A stretch of 64,000 nucleotides of DNA from Bradyrhizobium canariense (GCF_900105125.1 NZ_LT629750.1:2046001-2110000); one strand, 5' to 3'. Counted from the stretch's first letter, positions 1 through 9,241 are shown. The notes: a model not told the origin generated them from the letters alone. Numbers and translations are program-made.

Positions 1-1082
1 TGCGTCTGCCATTGCCGAAGGCTGTATTTTCCTTCGTCCGGACCAAGCTGGGTCGGTTGCCAACTCTTGCCGTCATCGATCGATGCATCAACACGCGCGA
101 CGCCGCAATCACCGCCAAAGGCGATGCCGCGGACAAGCGTCTCTGCTCCTGCCTTGAGCTTGTCGTCATTATGAATGTTCGTAATGAAGGATCGCGGTGC
201 ATTACCGGTTACCGGGATGAGCCGGAAATCCTTGTCGCCCGGCTTGACCGTGTGGTTCGGAACATCGGGTACACGGTACGCTGTCGAGGTCCAGTAGTTG
301 GTATCCGGCTTCGACAATACCTCAATATCGTTCAGCATCTTGACCCAGTAGACACCGCTCCACCCGGGAACAACCAATCGCAGTGGAAAGCCGTTCAGCA
401 TCGGAAGCTGCTCTTCGTTCATGCCGTAAGCAATCATCACTTCGCCGTCACGGGCGTGATCGATGGTAACCGACTTCAGGAATTTTGGCCCGTCCGTCAT
501 CACCGGTTCGTCGAGTCCGCCGAAGCGAACCTGGATCGCACTGGCTTTCACACCTGCGCGGTCCAGCACATCCTTGAGACGCACTCCGGTCCACTTTGCA
601 TTGCTCAGCGAGCCCAACCACCATTGGGCGCCGGCCACGCGCGGCACCATCAACATACGCGAGTTTCCAGCGCACTGGTTGACTGCAACGATTTCAAATT
701 GTGGCAGACTTTGAATGTCTTTGAGCGACAGCGACAAGACGTTATCAACCTCGCCGCGCACGGCCAGACGGAAAGTGTCGACGTTGACATCCTCGGGATA
801 TGTCGCCCAATGCCAGCTTACGTAATGTTGGTTATTTGGTGTGATTACGCTTTTGTCGTAAATATCAAACGGCGTCTCGAGCCAGGGCGGCGATGTACGC
901 TGCAGGATCATCCTTCCCTTCTCGGGGAAGCTCGTGGTGATTGGCCGAACACTCGGCCCACCCGGGACTTTGAAGTCGAATGTGTCTTGCGCCCATGCTG
1001 GCACCGACATCATCCCGACAACGCCGGCTCCCATTCCTTGCAGCACGCGCCGTCGCGTCAACGGCTGTCGATCCCGTTCCAT
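1..1082 (-). CDS. Sulfite dehydrogenase, molybdenum catalytic subunit (SorA/SoxC-type), partial
   Basis: About 360 residues are visible; the C-terminus runs off the left edge of the window. The start ATG at 1082 follows a GGGAG ribosome site. A twin-arginine leader (TRRRVLQGMGAG, ending PAWAQ near residue 31) predicts export of a folded, cofactor-loaded protein to the periplasm. The sulfite oxidase fold is shown by HYVSWHWATYPEDV (86-99) and VNQCAGNSR (134-142), where Cys137 is the expected molybdenum ligand of this family. It would oxidise sulfite to sulfate using a c-type cytochrome. No cytochrome partner is visible because the downstream side is cut off. SorA, SorT and SoxC cannot be told apart here, so no symbol is given. 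Confidence 0.85.
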   Translation of the reverse strand, partial: MERDRQPLTRRRVLQGMGAGVVGMMSVPAWAQDTFDFKVPGGPSVRPITTSFPEKGRMILQRTSPPWLETPFDIYDKSVITPNNQHYVSWHWATYPEDVNVDTFRLAVRGEVDNVLSLSLKDIQSLPQFEIVAVNQCAGNSRMLMVPRVAGAQWWLGSLSNAKWTGVRLKDVLDRAGVKASAIQVRFGGLDEPVMTDGPKFLKSVTIDHARDGEVMIAYGMNEEQLPMLNGFPLRLVVPGWSGVYWVKMLNDIEVLSKPDTNYWTSTAYRVPDVPNHTVKPGDKDFRLIPVTGNAPRSFITNIHNDDKLKAGAETLVRGIAFGGDCGVARVDASIDDGKSWQPTQLGPDEGKYSLRQWQT

Positions 1083-1555
1083 CACGGTCTCCCAAAGTGG
1101 GTGCCGTCGAACAACTTCGACGAAACTATTTCACTTCGAGATGGGCTTACGGCCCAACTCGGCGCGGTGAGACTGCGACGTCGTCAGGGGTCACCGGTGC
1201 TCGGCGAGAGCCTATACCCTATTTCAGAAATGTGCCGACAACCGCCCGATCCAAAAGCATCACAAGCTGTTGAACCGCTGAACTGCATCACCGTCTGCGA
1301 GCGCGCTCGACCATCTCACGGCTAGTCCAAAATGACTTGCCACACCTGAGCTACCGGCCGAACTCGCCAGCAGCGCCCCCTCACCCGATTTGCACCTGAA
1401 GATGCGGAGCCTGTCATCCGGCGTGCGTTGGTGCGACCCGTTGGCACCGCCGTTGGCAAAACCGACCTCTCCCCGACCGGGGAGAGGTGAACCGAGTCTG
1501 CGGAAAAACCGCTTCAACCAAAAGCCATCCTGCTTCTGAGACGCCGACGGCGTCA
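1083..1555. other. Intergenic stretch, no gene supported
   Basis: About 470 bases between the sulfite dehydrogenase start and the stop of the TRAP binding protein. Open frames crossing it show no recognisable protein. It contains the hairpin repeat at 1465-1488, and the promoter of the sulfite dehydrogenase should lie just right of 1082. Confidence 0.5.
1465..1488. repeat. Perfect hairpin repeat
   Basis: ACCTCTCCCC, a GACC loop and GGGGAGAGGT form a perfect 10-bp stem. Palindromes of this type are commonly dispersed between genes in Bradyrhizobium-like genomes (general knowledge). No T-run follows on either strand, so I call it an extragenic palindrome and not a terminator. Confidence 0.6.
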
Positions 1556-2644
1556 TCAGCTTTGGGCGTGACGCGCCATGAAGTTGTCGTAGCCGACTTC
1601 GGCGACCTGGAACCACTGATAACCGGTGCTCGAGAAGGCCATCAGCGATTCATAGACCTTCTTGAAATTCGGATTGGTCGCGGCAACTTCGTTGTTCAAT
1701 TCTTTGGTCGCCTTGAAGCTCGCTTCCATGATGGCCGGCGAGAAGCCATGCAGCTTGGTGCCACCGGCCAGCAACTTCTTCAGGGCCAGCGGATTTACCG
1801 CATCGTATTTGGCCATCATCCAGTTGTTGGCGAAATGCCCGGCCTGTTCGAGAACGCTCTGATAATATTTCGGCAAGGTGTTCCATTTGTCGAGATTGAC
1901 CATCGTGAGCAGCATCGGGCCGCCTTCCCACCAGCCGGGGTAATAATAGTGCGGCGCGACCTTGTAGAGGCCGAGCTTCTCGTCGTCATAGGGACCAACC
2001 CACTCCGCCGCATCGATCGTGCCTTTTTCGAGCGCCGGGTAAATGTCGCCGCCGGCCAACTGCTGCGGCACGCAACCCAGTTTCTGCATGACGCGGCCGG
2101 CGAAACCGCCGATGCGGAATTTCAGTCCCTGCAGGTCGTCGACGGTGTTGATCTCCTTGCGGAACCAGCCGCCCATCTGGCAGGTGGTGTTGCCGGCAAG
2201 CAGCGAGGTCACGTTATAGCTCTTGTAAAACTCGTTCAGGATTTCCCTGCCGCCGCCCAGCATGTACCAGGCCTGGTTCAGGCGCGCATCGGGTCCGAAC
2301 GGAATGCATGAGCCGAAGGTGAAGGTCGGATCCTTGCCGAAGTAGTAATAGGACGCGGTGTGACCGAGTTCGACGGTGCCGTTCTGAACGGCGTCGAGAA
2401 CCTGCAAGCCCGGGACGATTTCCCCGGCGGCGAACGTCTGGATCTGGAATTTATTGTCGGTCGCTTCGCCAACCGCTTTCGCCATCTGCTCGGCCCCGCC
2501 GTGCAGGGTGTCGAGCGATTTCGGCCAGCTCGTGGTCATGCGCCATTTGATCTCCGGCATCGATTGCGCGATCGCCGGCGCGGCCATGGTCGCAGCGCCC
2601 GCGGCGCCAATTCCCGTGACCTTGATGAAGTCCCGTCGCTTCAT
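1556..2644 (-). CDS. TRAP transporter substrate-binding protein, DctP/TakP family (copy 1)
   Basis: 362 residues. The start at ATG 2644 is set by AGGGAGGAA seven bases upstream; the longer open frame lacks such a site. The N-terminus MKRRDFIKVTG ... APAIAQ is a twin-arginine-like leader. The mature part carries the family blocks SWPKSLDT, AAGEIVPGLQ, MGGWFRKEI, GGDIYPALEKGTIDAAEWVGPYDDEKLG and YYYPGWWEGG. It closely resembles TakP, the alpha-keto-acid binding protein of Rhodobacter, so a 2-oxoacid or hydroxyacid ligand is likely. No DctQ or DctM membrane subunits lie nearby. It is a tandem paralogue of the gene at 2807-3895 and is probably co-oriented from a duplication. Confidence 0.9.
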   Translation of the reverse strand: MKRRDFIKVTGIGAAGAATMAAPAIAQSMPEIKWRMTTSWPKSLDTLHGGAEQMAKAVGEATDNKFQIQTFAAGEIVPGLQVLDAVQNGTVELGHTASYYYFGKDPTFTFGSCIPFGPDARLNQAWYMLGGGREILNEFYKSYNVTSLLAGNTTCQMGGWFRKEINTVDDLQGLKFRIGGFAGRVMQKLGCVPQQLAGGDIYPALEKGTIDAAEWVGPYDDEKLGLYKVAPHYYYPGWWEGGPMLLTMVNLDKWNTLPKYYQSVLEQAGHFANNWMMAKYDAVNPLALKKLLAGGTKLHGFSPAIMEASFKATKELNNEVAATNPNFKKVYESLMAFSSTGYQWFQVAEVGYDNFMARHAQS

Positions 2645-2750
2645 GATATTCCTCCCTGGGTGATATGTGCTCGTAGCCTTCTGTCGAGGCTTGCAGCCAG
2701 CATGGAACATCCGGTTCCGGATTTCCATGCCGATCTGGCATCCGCGACGA

Positions 2751-2782
2751 AAAAGCCCGGCCTCCTCTCGGAGACCGGGCTT
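2751..2782 (-). terminator. Rho-independent terminator behind TRAP binding protein copy 2
   Basis: Read on the minus strand, AAGCCCGG ... CCGGGCTT forms an 8-bp stem extended by an inner GGAG/CTCC pairing and is followed by a TTTTT run. It sits 25 bases after the stop of the 2807-3895 gene, so the two paralogues are probably separate transcription units. Confidence 0.7.
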
Positions 2783-2806
2783 GCCTAACGTCGTCTTTGG
2801 AAAGGC

Positions 2807-3895
2807 TCAGCCGCGCGTGCGCGAGCGGATCATGAAGCTGTCGAAGGTATATTCCGCGACCTGCCACCATAGATATTGGTCGGAGCGATAGGCCTGCATG
2901 GCATCGATCGACTTCTTGAAGTCGGCGTTGGTCGCCGAAATCTCTCCCCACAACTCATTGGTCGCCTTCAGGCAGGCTTCCAGAACTTCGTTGGTGAAGG
3001 GACGAAGCTGCGTGCCGCCCGCGACCAGGCGCTTCAATGCCGACGGGTTCTGCATGTCGTAACGCGCCGCCATCCAGGTGTTGGCGTTGGCGGTCGCGTT
3101 GCTGATGATCGCCTGATAGTTCTTCGGCAGCGAATTCCACTTCTCGAGATTGCAGAAGGCGTGCACCGTCGGACCACCTTCCCAGAAACCGGGATAATAA
3201 TAATATTTGGCGACCTTCTGGAAGCCGAGCTTCTCGTCGTCATACGGACCGACCCATTCGGCCGCATCGATCGTGCCCTTCTCGAGCGCGGGATAGATGT
3301 CGCCGCCGGCCAATTGCTGCGGCACGACGCCGACCTTCTGCAACACCTGACCGGCGATTCCACCGATGCGAAACTTCAGCCCGGAGAGATCGGCAACCGT
3401 CTTGATCTCCTTGCGGAACCAGCCGCCCATCTGGGTGCCGGTGTTGCCGCAGGGGAAACCGATCACGCCGTATTTCTTGAAGAACTCGTTGCCGAGCTCC
3501 ATGCCGCCGCCCTGATACCACCAGGAGTTCTGCATGCGCGCGTTGAGCCCGAACGGCACCGACGCATAGATCGCGAATGTCGGATCCTTGCCGACGTAAT
3601 AATACGAGACGGTGTGGCTCATCTCGATCGTGCCGTTAGAGGTCGCATCGAGCGCCTGCAGACCGGGAACGATTTCGCCGGCGGAAAACACCTGAATCTG
3701 AAATTTATTGTCGGTCATTTCAGCGACGTATTTCGCAAACTCGGTGGCGCCGTTGTAAATGGTGTCGAGCGACTTCGGGAAGCTCGAGGTCATGCGCCAT
3801 TTGATCTCCGGCGAGGACTGCGCGATCGCCGGAGAGGCAACGGCAGTGGCGGCGGCACCGGCTGCGGAAACTTTTAAAAAATCGCGACGCTTCAT
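2807..3895 (-). CDS. TRAP transporter substrate-binding protein, DctP/TakP family (copy 2)
   Basis: 362 residues, the same length as copy 1. The start at ATG 3895 follows AAGGAG. The leader MKRRDFLKVSAAGAAA ... SPAIAQ is again twin-arginine-like. The blocks SFPKSLDTIYNGA, SAGEIVPGLQALDA, MGGWFRKEIKTV, GGDIYPALEKGTIDAAEWVG and YYYYPGFWEGGP match TakP. It differs from copy 1 across the middle and C-terminal third, so the ligands may differ. The membrane subunits are not in the window; the protein may use a distant DctQM pair. The strong terminator follows at 2751-2782. Confidence 0.9.
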   Translation of the reverse strand: MKRRDFLKVSAAGAAATAVASPAIAQSSPEIKWRMTSSFPKSLDTIYNGATEFAKYVAEMTDNKFQIQVFSAGEIVPGLQALDATSNGTIEMSHTVSYYYVGKDPTFAIYASVPFGLNARMQNSWWYQGGGMELGNEFFKKYGVIGFPCGNTGTQMGGWFRKEIKTVADLSGLKFRIGGIAGQVLQKVGVVPQQLAGGDIYPALEKGTIDAAEWVGPYDDEKLGFQKVAKYYYYPGFWEGGPTVHAFCNLEKWNSLPKNYQAIISNATANANTWMAARYDMQNPSALKRLVAGGTQLRPFTNEVLEACLKATNELWGEISATNADFKKSIDAMQAYRSDQYLWWQVAEYTFDSFMIRSRTRG

Positions 3896-4087
3896 TCAGG
3901 CATCTCCTTGGTGGGACGTTTCCCGGATTTACTGGAGTATTTGTTCGGCGACGGCTTCCGCATCGACCGAAGGCGTTCTGGCGGGGGCTTTAACACGGAA
4001 GTCGGCCTGCGAAAACGCAACAAAGGCATGACAGCGAGGATTAAACGAAAGTTGCATATATCCGCGGTCAGCGCCTCTGAAAAGAGC

Positions 4088-5227
4088 TCAAGCCGCCGCA
4101 ATTACCCCTTGGAGCTGCTCGCGAACCTTGGCGCCGATCGCGCGATAGATCGCCGCATGCGGCCCATCGGGTTCGCTTTCCACAACCGGCGTCCCCGAAT
4201 CCGACGTGATGCGAATCGACATGTGCAAGGGAACTTCGCCAAGGAACGGCACGCCAAGCCGTTCGGCCTCGTGCCGCGCGCCGCCATGACCGAAAATGTC
4301 CGATCGCGTGCCGCACTGCGGGCACTGGAAATAGCTCATATTCTCGACGATGCCGAGCACCGGCACGTTGACCTTCTTGAACATCGCCAGCCCCCGCCGC
4401 GCGTCGATCAAGGAGAGGTCCTGCGGCGTCGAAATGATGACCGCGCCCTTGAGCGGCACGTTCTGCGCCAGCGTCAGTTGCGCGTCGCCGGTGCCGGGTG
4501 GCATATCGACCACGAGAACATCGAGGGTGCCCCACGCCACATCCCGCAGCATCTGGGTGATGGCCGACATCACCATCGGCCCGCGCCAGATCATCGCGGT
4601 ATCTTCCTCGACCAGAAAACCGATCGACATGATCGCAAGACCGAACCGCGCGATCGGAATCATTTTCTTCTCGTCGTTCAACTGCGGCTTCTCGCGAATG
4701 CCGGTCAGCCGCGGCACCGAAGGCCCGTAAATATCGGCGTCGAGCAACCCCACACGTAAACCGAGATCGCGAAGGCCGAGCGCCAGATTGAGCGCGGTGG
4801 TCGATTTTCCGACGCCGCCCTTGCCGGAAGCCACCGCAATCACGGCGGAAATCCCGGGAATTTCGGCCTGCTTCGACATCGGCGAGCCCGAGGCCGGTTG
4901 TTGCGGCGGCCGGTGCGACGAGACGTGCGGCACACCCTGGGCGTGACGATGCGGCGGCGGTGGAGGCGGCGTGGCGCCGGCCTTGCGTTCGGCTGTCAGC
5001 GCCACCATGGCGGCGGTGACGCCGGGAATAGCGCGCACGGCCGCTTCCGCTTCGGCCCGGGTGCTTTCCCATGCGCGAGCTTCCGCAGCATCGACATTGA
5101 TCGAAAAAAACACCTTACCGTCGCCAACTGAAATGGTCGACAACACGCCGGCCTTGCCAAGGGCGACGCCACGCGGCGACATCACCTTGGCCAGACCATC
5201 AAGAACCTGCTGCTGCGTTACGCTCAA
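4088..5227 (-). CDS. mrp: Mrp/ApbC iron-sulfur cluster carrier ATPase
   Basis: 379 residues. The start is taken as TTG 5227 (LSVTQQQVLDGL), because an AGGAGAG site lies eight bases upstream and the longer frame has no such site. Residues 1 to about 85 form the MIP18-like (DUF59) domain. After a proline/glutamine-rich linker comes the P-loop domain with the deviant Walker A GKGGVGKSTTALNLA, DADIYGPSVPRL, and the C-terminal FQCPQCGTRSDIFG, whose CxxC bridges a cluster in the dimer. It delivers Fe-S clusters to apo-proteins in the cytoplasm. It is a single-gene unit here. The non-ATG start is inference from spacing. Confidence 0.92.
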   Translation of the reverse strand: MSVTQQQVLDGLAKVMSPRGVALGKAGVLSTISVGDGKVFFSINVDAAEARAWESTRAEAEAAVRAIPGVTAAMVALTAERKAGATPPPPPPHRHAQGVPHVSSHRPPQQPASGSPMSKQAEIPGISAVIAVASGKGGVGKSTTALNLALGLRDLGLRVGLLDADIYGPSVPRLTGIREKPQLNDEKKMIPIARFGLAIMSIGFLVEEDTAMIWRGPMVMSAITQMLRDVAWGTLDVLVVDMPPGTGDAQLTLAQNVPLKGAVIISTPQDLSLIDARRGLAMFKKVNVPVLGIVENMSYFQCPQCGTRSDIFGHGGARHEAERLGVPFLGEVPLHMSIRITSDSGTPVVESEPDGPHAAIYRAIGAKVREQLQGVIAAA

Positions 5228-5517
5228 TGCGTCTCTCCTGGGGCCTACCTCTCGATGCGACACATAGAGCGATCCGGCGGAAAAGGATACCTGCCTCTGT
5301 GCGGCATCGGGTCCGCGCGGGAGGGTAACGCCCTGCCGCACGCGAAACCTGCCCCTCTCAAATGGAGATGGTTGCCCTTCATGCCAGGGGGGTTATTGTG
5401 CCGCCGTTCACATCTTCAAGCGGGGCCAGTTTCGAGGATCGAACCGGCCCATCGCCCCCTGCTCCAGCATATCGTCGGCCGAACCAACGTTGCCGACAAA
5501 AACCCAAGGTTGTAAAC

Positions 5518-6387
5518 ATGGCTAAAGTCGCTTTTCTCGGTCTCGGCGTCATGGGTTTCCCCATGGCAGGACATTTGGTGAAAAAAGGTGGCCACGAGGT
5601 GACGGTATACAACCGGACCCCGTCCAAGGCGAAAGAATGGGCCGACAAGTTCGGCGGACGCACCGCGCCGACGCCAAAAGCTGCCGCCGAGGGCCAGGAT
5701 TTCGTGATGTGCTGCGTCGGTAACGACAATGATTTGCGTGCCGTCACTCTCGGCGCCGATGGCGCGTTCGCTGGCGTCAGGAAAGGCGCGACGTTCGTCG
5801 ATCATACCACTGCGTCCGCCGAAATTGCCCGCGAGCTTGACGCCGAAGCGACCAAACGCGGCTTCAAATTCGTCGATGCTCCGGTGTCCGGCGGACAGGC
5901 CGGCGCGGAAAACGGCGTGTTGACGGTGATGTGCGGCGGCAGCGCGGACGCCTATGCGGGTGTAGAGCCCGTGATCGCCGCCTATGCGCGGATGTGCAAG
6001 CTCCTTGGACCCGCGGGTTCGGGACAGCTGACCAAGATGGTCAACCAGATCTGCATTGCCGGGCTGGTCGAGGGTCTTTCCGAGGGCATCCATTTCGCGA
6101 AGAAAGCCGGTCTCGACATCCAGGCGGTGATCGACACCATCTCCAAGGGCGCTGCCCAGTCCTGGCAGATGGAAAACCGCTACAAGACCATGAACGACGG
6201 CAAATTCGATTTCGGCTTCGCGGTCGAATGGATGCGCAAGGATTTGTCGATCTGCATCGCGGAATCCCGCCGCAACGGCGCAAACCTGCCGGTGACCGCG
6301 CTGGTCGATCAGTTCTACTCCGAAGTGGAGAAAATGGGCGGCAAGCGCTGGGACACGTCCAGCCTGCTCGCGCGGCTGGAGCGCTGA
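5518..6387 (+). CDS. NAD(P)-dependent 3-hydroxyisobutyrate dehydrogenase-family oxidoreductase
   Basis: 289 residues from ATG 5518 (MAKVAFLGLGVMGFP). The N-terminal Rossmann motif GLGVMGFPMAGHLVKKG, the substrate block DAPVSGGQAGAENGVLTVM and the catalytic-lysine segment GQLTKMVNQICIAGLVEG define the beta-hydroxyacid dehydrogenase family. HTTASAEIARE is the usual DxTS-like segment. It should oxidise a 3-hydroxy acid or reduce a semialdehyde (3-hydroxyisobutyrate, tartronate semialdehyde or a relative). The exact substrate cannot be read from sequence. The frame stays open upstream to 5362, but that part has no homology and the ATG at 5518 fits the family length. Confidence 0.87.
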   Translation: MAKVAFLGLGVMGFPMAGHLVKKGGHEVTVYNRTPSKAKEWADKFGGRTAPTPKAAAEGQDFVMCCVGNDNDLRAVTLGADGAFAGVRKGATFVDHTTASAEIARELDAEATKRGFKFVDAPVSGGQAGAENGVLTVMCGGSADAYAGVEPVIAAYARMCKLLGPAGSGQLTKMVNQICIAGLVEGLSEGIHFAKKAGLDIQAVIDTISKGAAQSWQMENRYKTMNDGKFDFGFAVEWMRKDLSICIAESRRNGANLPVTALVDQFYSEVEKMGGKRWDTSSLLARLER

Positions 6388-6762
6388 CCTCCAAAGGCGC
6401 GGGAACGGATTAATTCAGCTTCTCGTTATATCAGCCCAAGATACTGTATCTGTTCGCATATTTTAGATCCTCCCGGCGGCCTGCCAACACACGTGAGCTG
6501 GCCGCTGGGACCGCCCTGCCCGTGCCCGACCTTGCTGCCATCGGCGCTGGGTAGCGACCTCGTTGTGCGTACGAATTGCCCATGAAAGAATTCATACGCG
6601 ACCGCCGCGCGCTTCAACGCTTCTGCGTCCCTGCTCCCTATTTTCCGTTCCCGACATTTATTTCGCGGAGATATTTCACGGAGAAGTCGGGTCACCACCG
6701 CTGCACACATTCCGATATCGACATACCCTTGGTGACGGGTCATTCTTCCATCTGTTTTATGA
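6388..6762. other. Intergenic stretch, nothing supported
   Basis: About 375 bases between the dehydrogenase stop and the next small gene. Short open frames on both strands have no recognisable content and overlap each other. I see no RNA gene or strong hairpin. Confidence 0.4.
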
Positions 6763-7179
6763 TTGATATTGAAGAATGGCCGCATCGTGCGCTGGTTCAA
6801 CAAAGGCAAGCGCGGGGAAATTTGGGACAACATCACGCTGCCCATCCCTGACGATTTGGAGGCAGCTCGCAAAATACGCGAGATCTGCAACGCGGCTGTC
6901 AGCAGCGCCGAAATAACCGCCGGTCAGTTCGGCAGGGAAGAAACCAAGGCCGCCAGTCGCGAAGCCCAACGCTATAAACGCGCCGCCAGAGTCGCGATGG
7001 AAATTGCCATCAAAATGACCGACAACCTGGTGCGGGATGCCGCCGTTTGTCAGATCGTGGTGCTGTGCATGAAGGCAAAAGATTTGAAAACGGCGGGGAT
7101 ATTATTCCGAGCCGTGCAGGAACCATCGATCCGGGAAGATTTGCTGAACGAGCATCCGGTCCTTCGGCAGGGCGATTAG
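6763..7179 (+). CDS. Conserved-looking hypothetical protein
   Basis: Up to 138 residues. Not recognised. The composition is credible for a soluble cytoplasmic protein: charged helices such as DDLEAARKIREICNA and REAQRYKRAARVAMEIAIKM, no signal peptide and no membrane segment. The start is uncertain: TTG 6763 gives the longest form, and GTG 6787 (VRWFNKGKRGEIWDN) is an equally plausible start. Neither has a strong ribosome site. It is followed by a histidine kinase 175 bases downstream, with no evidence that the two are linked. Confidence 0.5.
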   Translation: MILKNGRIVRWFNKGKRGEIWDNITLPIPDDLEAARKIREICNAAVSSAEITAGQFGREETKAASREAQRYKRAARVAMEIAIKMTDNLVRDAAVCQIVVLCMKAKDLKTAGILFRAVQEPSIREDLLNEHPVLRQGD

Positions 7180-7317
7180 ACCGGAAGCTCTGACGGCCCT
7201 CGAACGGGCACGAGCGGGAGCGGAAGCAAAAGGTTAATTTAACCTTCTGTTAACGGGAATCTCTCGCTCTTTAAGGCAGCTCTTAATGATTTAGAGCGAC
7301 AGATAGACGATGCAAAA

Positions 7318-7336
7318 GCCCGCGCGGTTCGCGGGC
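7318..7336. repeat. GC-rich hairpin just upstream of the histidine kinase start
   Basis: GCCCGCG, a CGGTT loop and CGCGGGC make a perfect 7-bp stem ending 17 bases before the ATG at 7354. On the minus strand the hairpin is followed by TTTTG, so it may be a terminator relic. On the plus strand it lies within the leader of the kinase mRNA. Confidence 0.5.
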
Positions 7337-7353
7337 AGGATTTGTGTTGTTTG

Positions 7354-8955
7354 ATGAGTAACCCCGCTGAAAAGCCAGAAGTCGTGCAGCTTCCGGCAGA
7401 GACGCCGACGGCGGCACCGGCCAGTAATCGCCGGGTAGCGGCCCAGCGGGTGCGCGAAGCCCGCGACCGGTTAACGTCGACCAGCGGAACCCGTCCAGCT
7501 TTCGATCGCGAACTGCTTCGCCAATACGCCCAGACACGCATGTCGGCGTCCTATGTCGTCATGCTGCTTGTGGTCGCAACCGGCCTGTTGTTCGGGCTCT
7601 GGATGAAACCGTTCTCGGCTGCGGCCTGGACCTGCGGCATGCTCTGCATCCATGCCGTCATCATTCGCAGCTGCGGCAGGTTCCTCGCGGAGTCCCCCTC
7701 CCTCGCCGCAACCCGCAAATGGCGAACGCGGTTCGTCCTGTTCGATCTGCTTTACGGCCTGTGCTGGACGGTGATCCTGATTCATCCGGCCAGCCCCGAC
7801 ATCAGCTCGAACACGCTGATGATGTTCCTGATGCTGCTGGTGATCGCGGTATCGAGCATGCTCGCGGCCAATTTGCCCATCGCAGCGCTGGCGGCGACCG
7901 CCCCGGTCACGGCAGCGATTGCATTGAATTTTGTACTCAGCGGCACATTCGACAATTACGTCCTCGCGGTGCTGGCGATCGCCGCCGAAGGCTATTTCGC
8001 GCTGCTTGCCCGTCGGCTGCATTCGACCACACTGGCGACGCTGGAGGCGCGCGCCGAAAAAGATGCGCTGATCGGCGAACTCGAGCAGGCAAAGGCGATA
8101 TCCGACGAAGCGCGGCATCGCGCCGAATCCGCCAATGTCGCGAAGTCGCGGTTTCTGGCGCAAATGAGCCACGAGTTGCGCACGCCGCTCAATGCGATCC
8201 TCGGATTTTCCGAGGTGATGAAGAGCGAAATATTCGGCGGCCACGCCGTGCCGGTTTACAAGGAATATTCGGCCGATATTCACAATTCCGGCGTTCATCT
8301 GCTCAACCTCATCAATGAAATTCTCGACCTGTCGCGGATCGAGGCCGGAAGGTACGAGCTCAACGAGGAAGCCGTGTCGCTGATGCATGTCGTCGCCGAC
8401 TGCCATCATCTGCTGAAGCTGCGGGCGTCGAGCCGCGGCATCACCATTCACGAAGTGTTCGAGCAGGGTATGCCGCGGATTTGGGGCGATGAGCGCGCGA
8501 CGCGCCAGATCGTCCTAAACCTGTTGTCCAACTCCATCAAGTTCACGCCGCAGGGCGGAGAGATCTGGCTGAAAGTCGGATGGACTGCGTCAGGCGGACA
8601 ATATCTGAGCGTCAAGGATACCGGCTCCGGCATCGCCGAGAATGAAATCCCGATCGTGCTCGCCTCGTTCGGCCAGGGTTCCAATTCGATCAAATCCGCC
8701 GAGCAAGGCGCCGGCCTCGGACTGCCGATCGCAAAAAGCCTGATCGACATGCATGGCGGCACGTTCACGCTGAAGTCCAAGCTTCGTATCGGCACCGAGG
8801 TCATCGTGACCTTCCCGCCGGAGCGCGTGATGTCCGCGCTGGCTCCGATGAGCGAGGAAGCGCCGCCGCTGCAACCGGAAACCGCCAGCATTGCCACCGA
8901 CGAGAAACGAAGGCCCCGCAACAAACCGATCATGAGCGCCGGGACCGGATTGTAG
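7354..8955 (+). CDS. Membrane-bound sensor histidine kinase (PleC/DivJ-like)
   Basis: 533 residues from ATG 7354 (MSNPAEKPEV); an upstream in-frame TTG adds only four residues. After a soluble N-terminus of about 60 residues come several hydrophobic segments in two blocks (roughly 65-115 and 125-220), then a coiled linker. The HisKA box SRFLAQMSHELRTPLNAILGFSEVM has the phospho-acceptor His273. The ATPase domain has NLLSNSIKFTP (N box), DTGSGIAENEI (G1) and GAGLGLPIAKSL (G2). There is no receiver or PAS domain and no adjacent response regulator, so it is an orphan kinase. The catalytic half resembles the cell-cycle kinases PleC, DivJ and PdhS of alphaproteobacteria; a cell-cycle role is inference only. 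Confidence 0.9.
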   Translation: MSNPAEKPEVVQLPAETPTAAPASNRRVAAQRVREARDRLTSTSGTRPAFDRELLRQYAQTRMSASYVVMLLVVATGLLFGLWMKPFSAAAWTCGMLCIHAVIIRSCGRFLAESPSLAATRKWRTRFVLFDLLYGLCWTVILIHPASPDISSNTLMMFLMLLVIAVSSMLAANLPIAALAATAPVTAAIALNFVLSGTFDNYVLAVLAIAAEGYFALLARRLHSTTLATLEARAEKDALIGELEQAKAISDEARHRAESANVAKSRFLAQMSHELRTPLNAILGFSEVMKSEIFGGHAVPVYKEYSADIHNSGVHLLNLINEILDLSRIEAGRYELNEEAVSLMHVVADCHHLLKLRASSRGITIHEVFEQGMPRIWGDERATRQIVLNLLSNSIKFTPQGGEIWLKVGWTASGGQYLSVKDTGSGIAENEIPIVLASFGQGSNSIKSAEQGAGLGLPIAKSLIDMHGGTFTLKSKLRIGTEVIVTFPPERVMSALAPMSEEAPPLQPETASIATDEKRRPRNKPIMSAGTGL

Positions 8956-9000
8956 CCGGGGTGCTTGCGCAAGCGACCAAAACTATTTCACTATCCCTCG

Positions 9001-9210
9001 ATGAGCAAAGAAACGCCGTGTATCGCAGTCTGCATGATCGATCCCAGAACCAGCCTCTGCTTCGGTTGCGGACGCACGCTTCCGGAGATCGCGCGCTGGC
9101 ACCGGATGGACAGCGCGGAGCGGCATGCGGTGATGGCGCAGCTCGCCGCGCGCATGGCCGACGCCGGAATGGTTCAGCCCGAGGCGACGGCCGCTCCAAA
9201 GGCGGGCTGA
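9001..9210 (+). CDS. DUF1289 family small cysteine protein
   Basis: 69 residues from ATG 9001. CIAVCMIDPRTSLCFGCGRTLPEIARW is the DUF1289 signature: four cysteines spaced CxxxC ... CxxC, suggesting a small metal or Fe-S site, followed by the EIxRW motif. The family's biochemical function is not established. It is followed 31 bases later by the aspartic protease gene, so the two are likely co-transcribed. Confidence 0.85.
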   Translation: MSKETPCIAVCMIDPRTSLCFGCGRTLPEIARWHRMDSAERHAVMAQLAARMADAGMVQPEATAAPKAG

Positions 9211-9241
9211 CGAACGCAACCGCTGGCGTGAGAGGTGTGCC

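Noticed and set aside
12..1325. 437-codon open frame on the plus strand
   Set aside because: It is the mirror of the sulfite dehydrogenase on the minus strand, which has recognisable motifs; this frame has none.
2876..3877. 333-codon plus-strand frame over the second TRAP protein
   Set aside because: Antisense shadow of a GC-rich gene with no family match.
7310..7345. Rho-independent terminator for the 6763-7179 gene
   Set aside because: The hairpin is not followed by a T-run on the plus strand.
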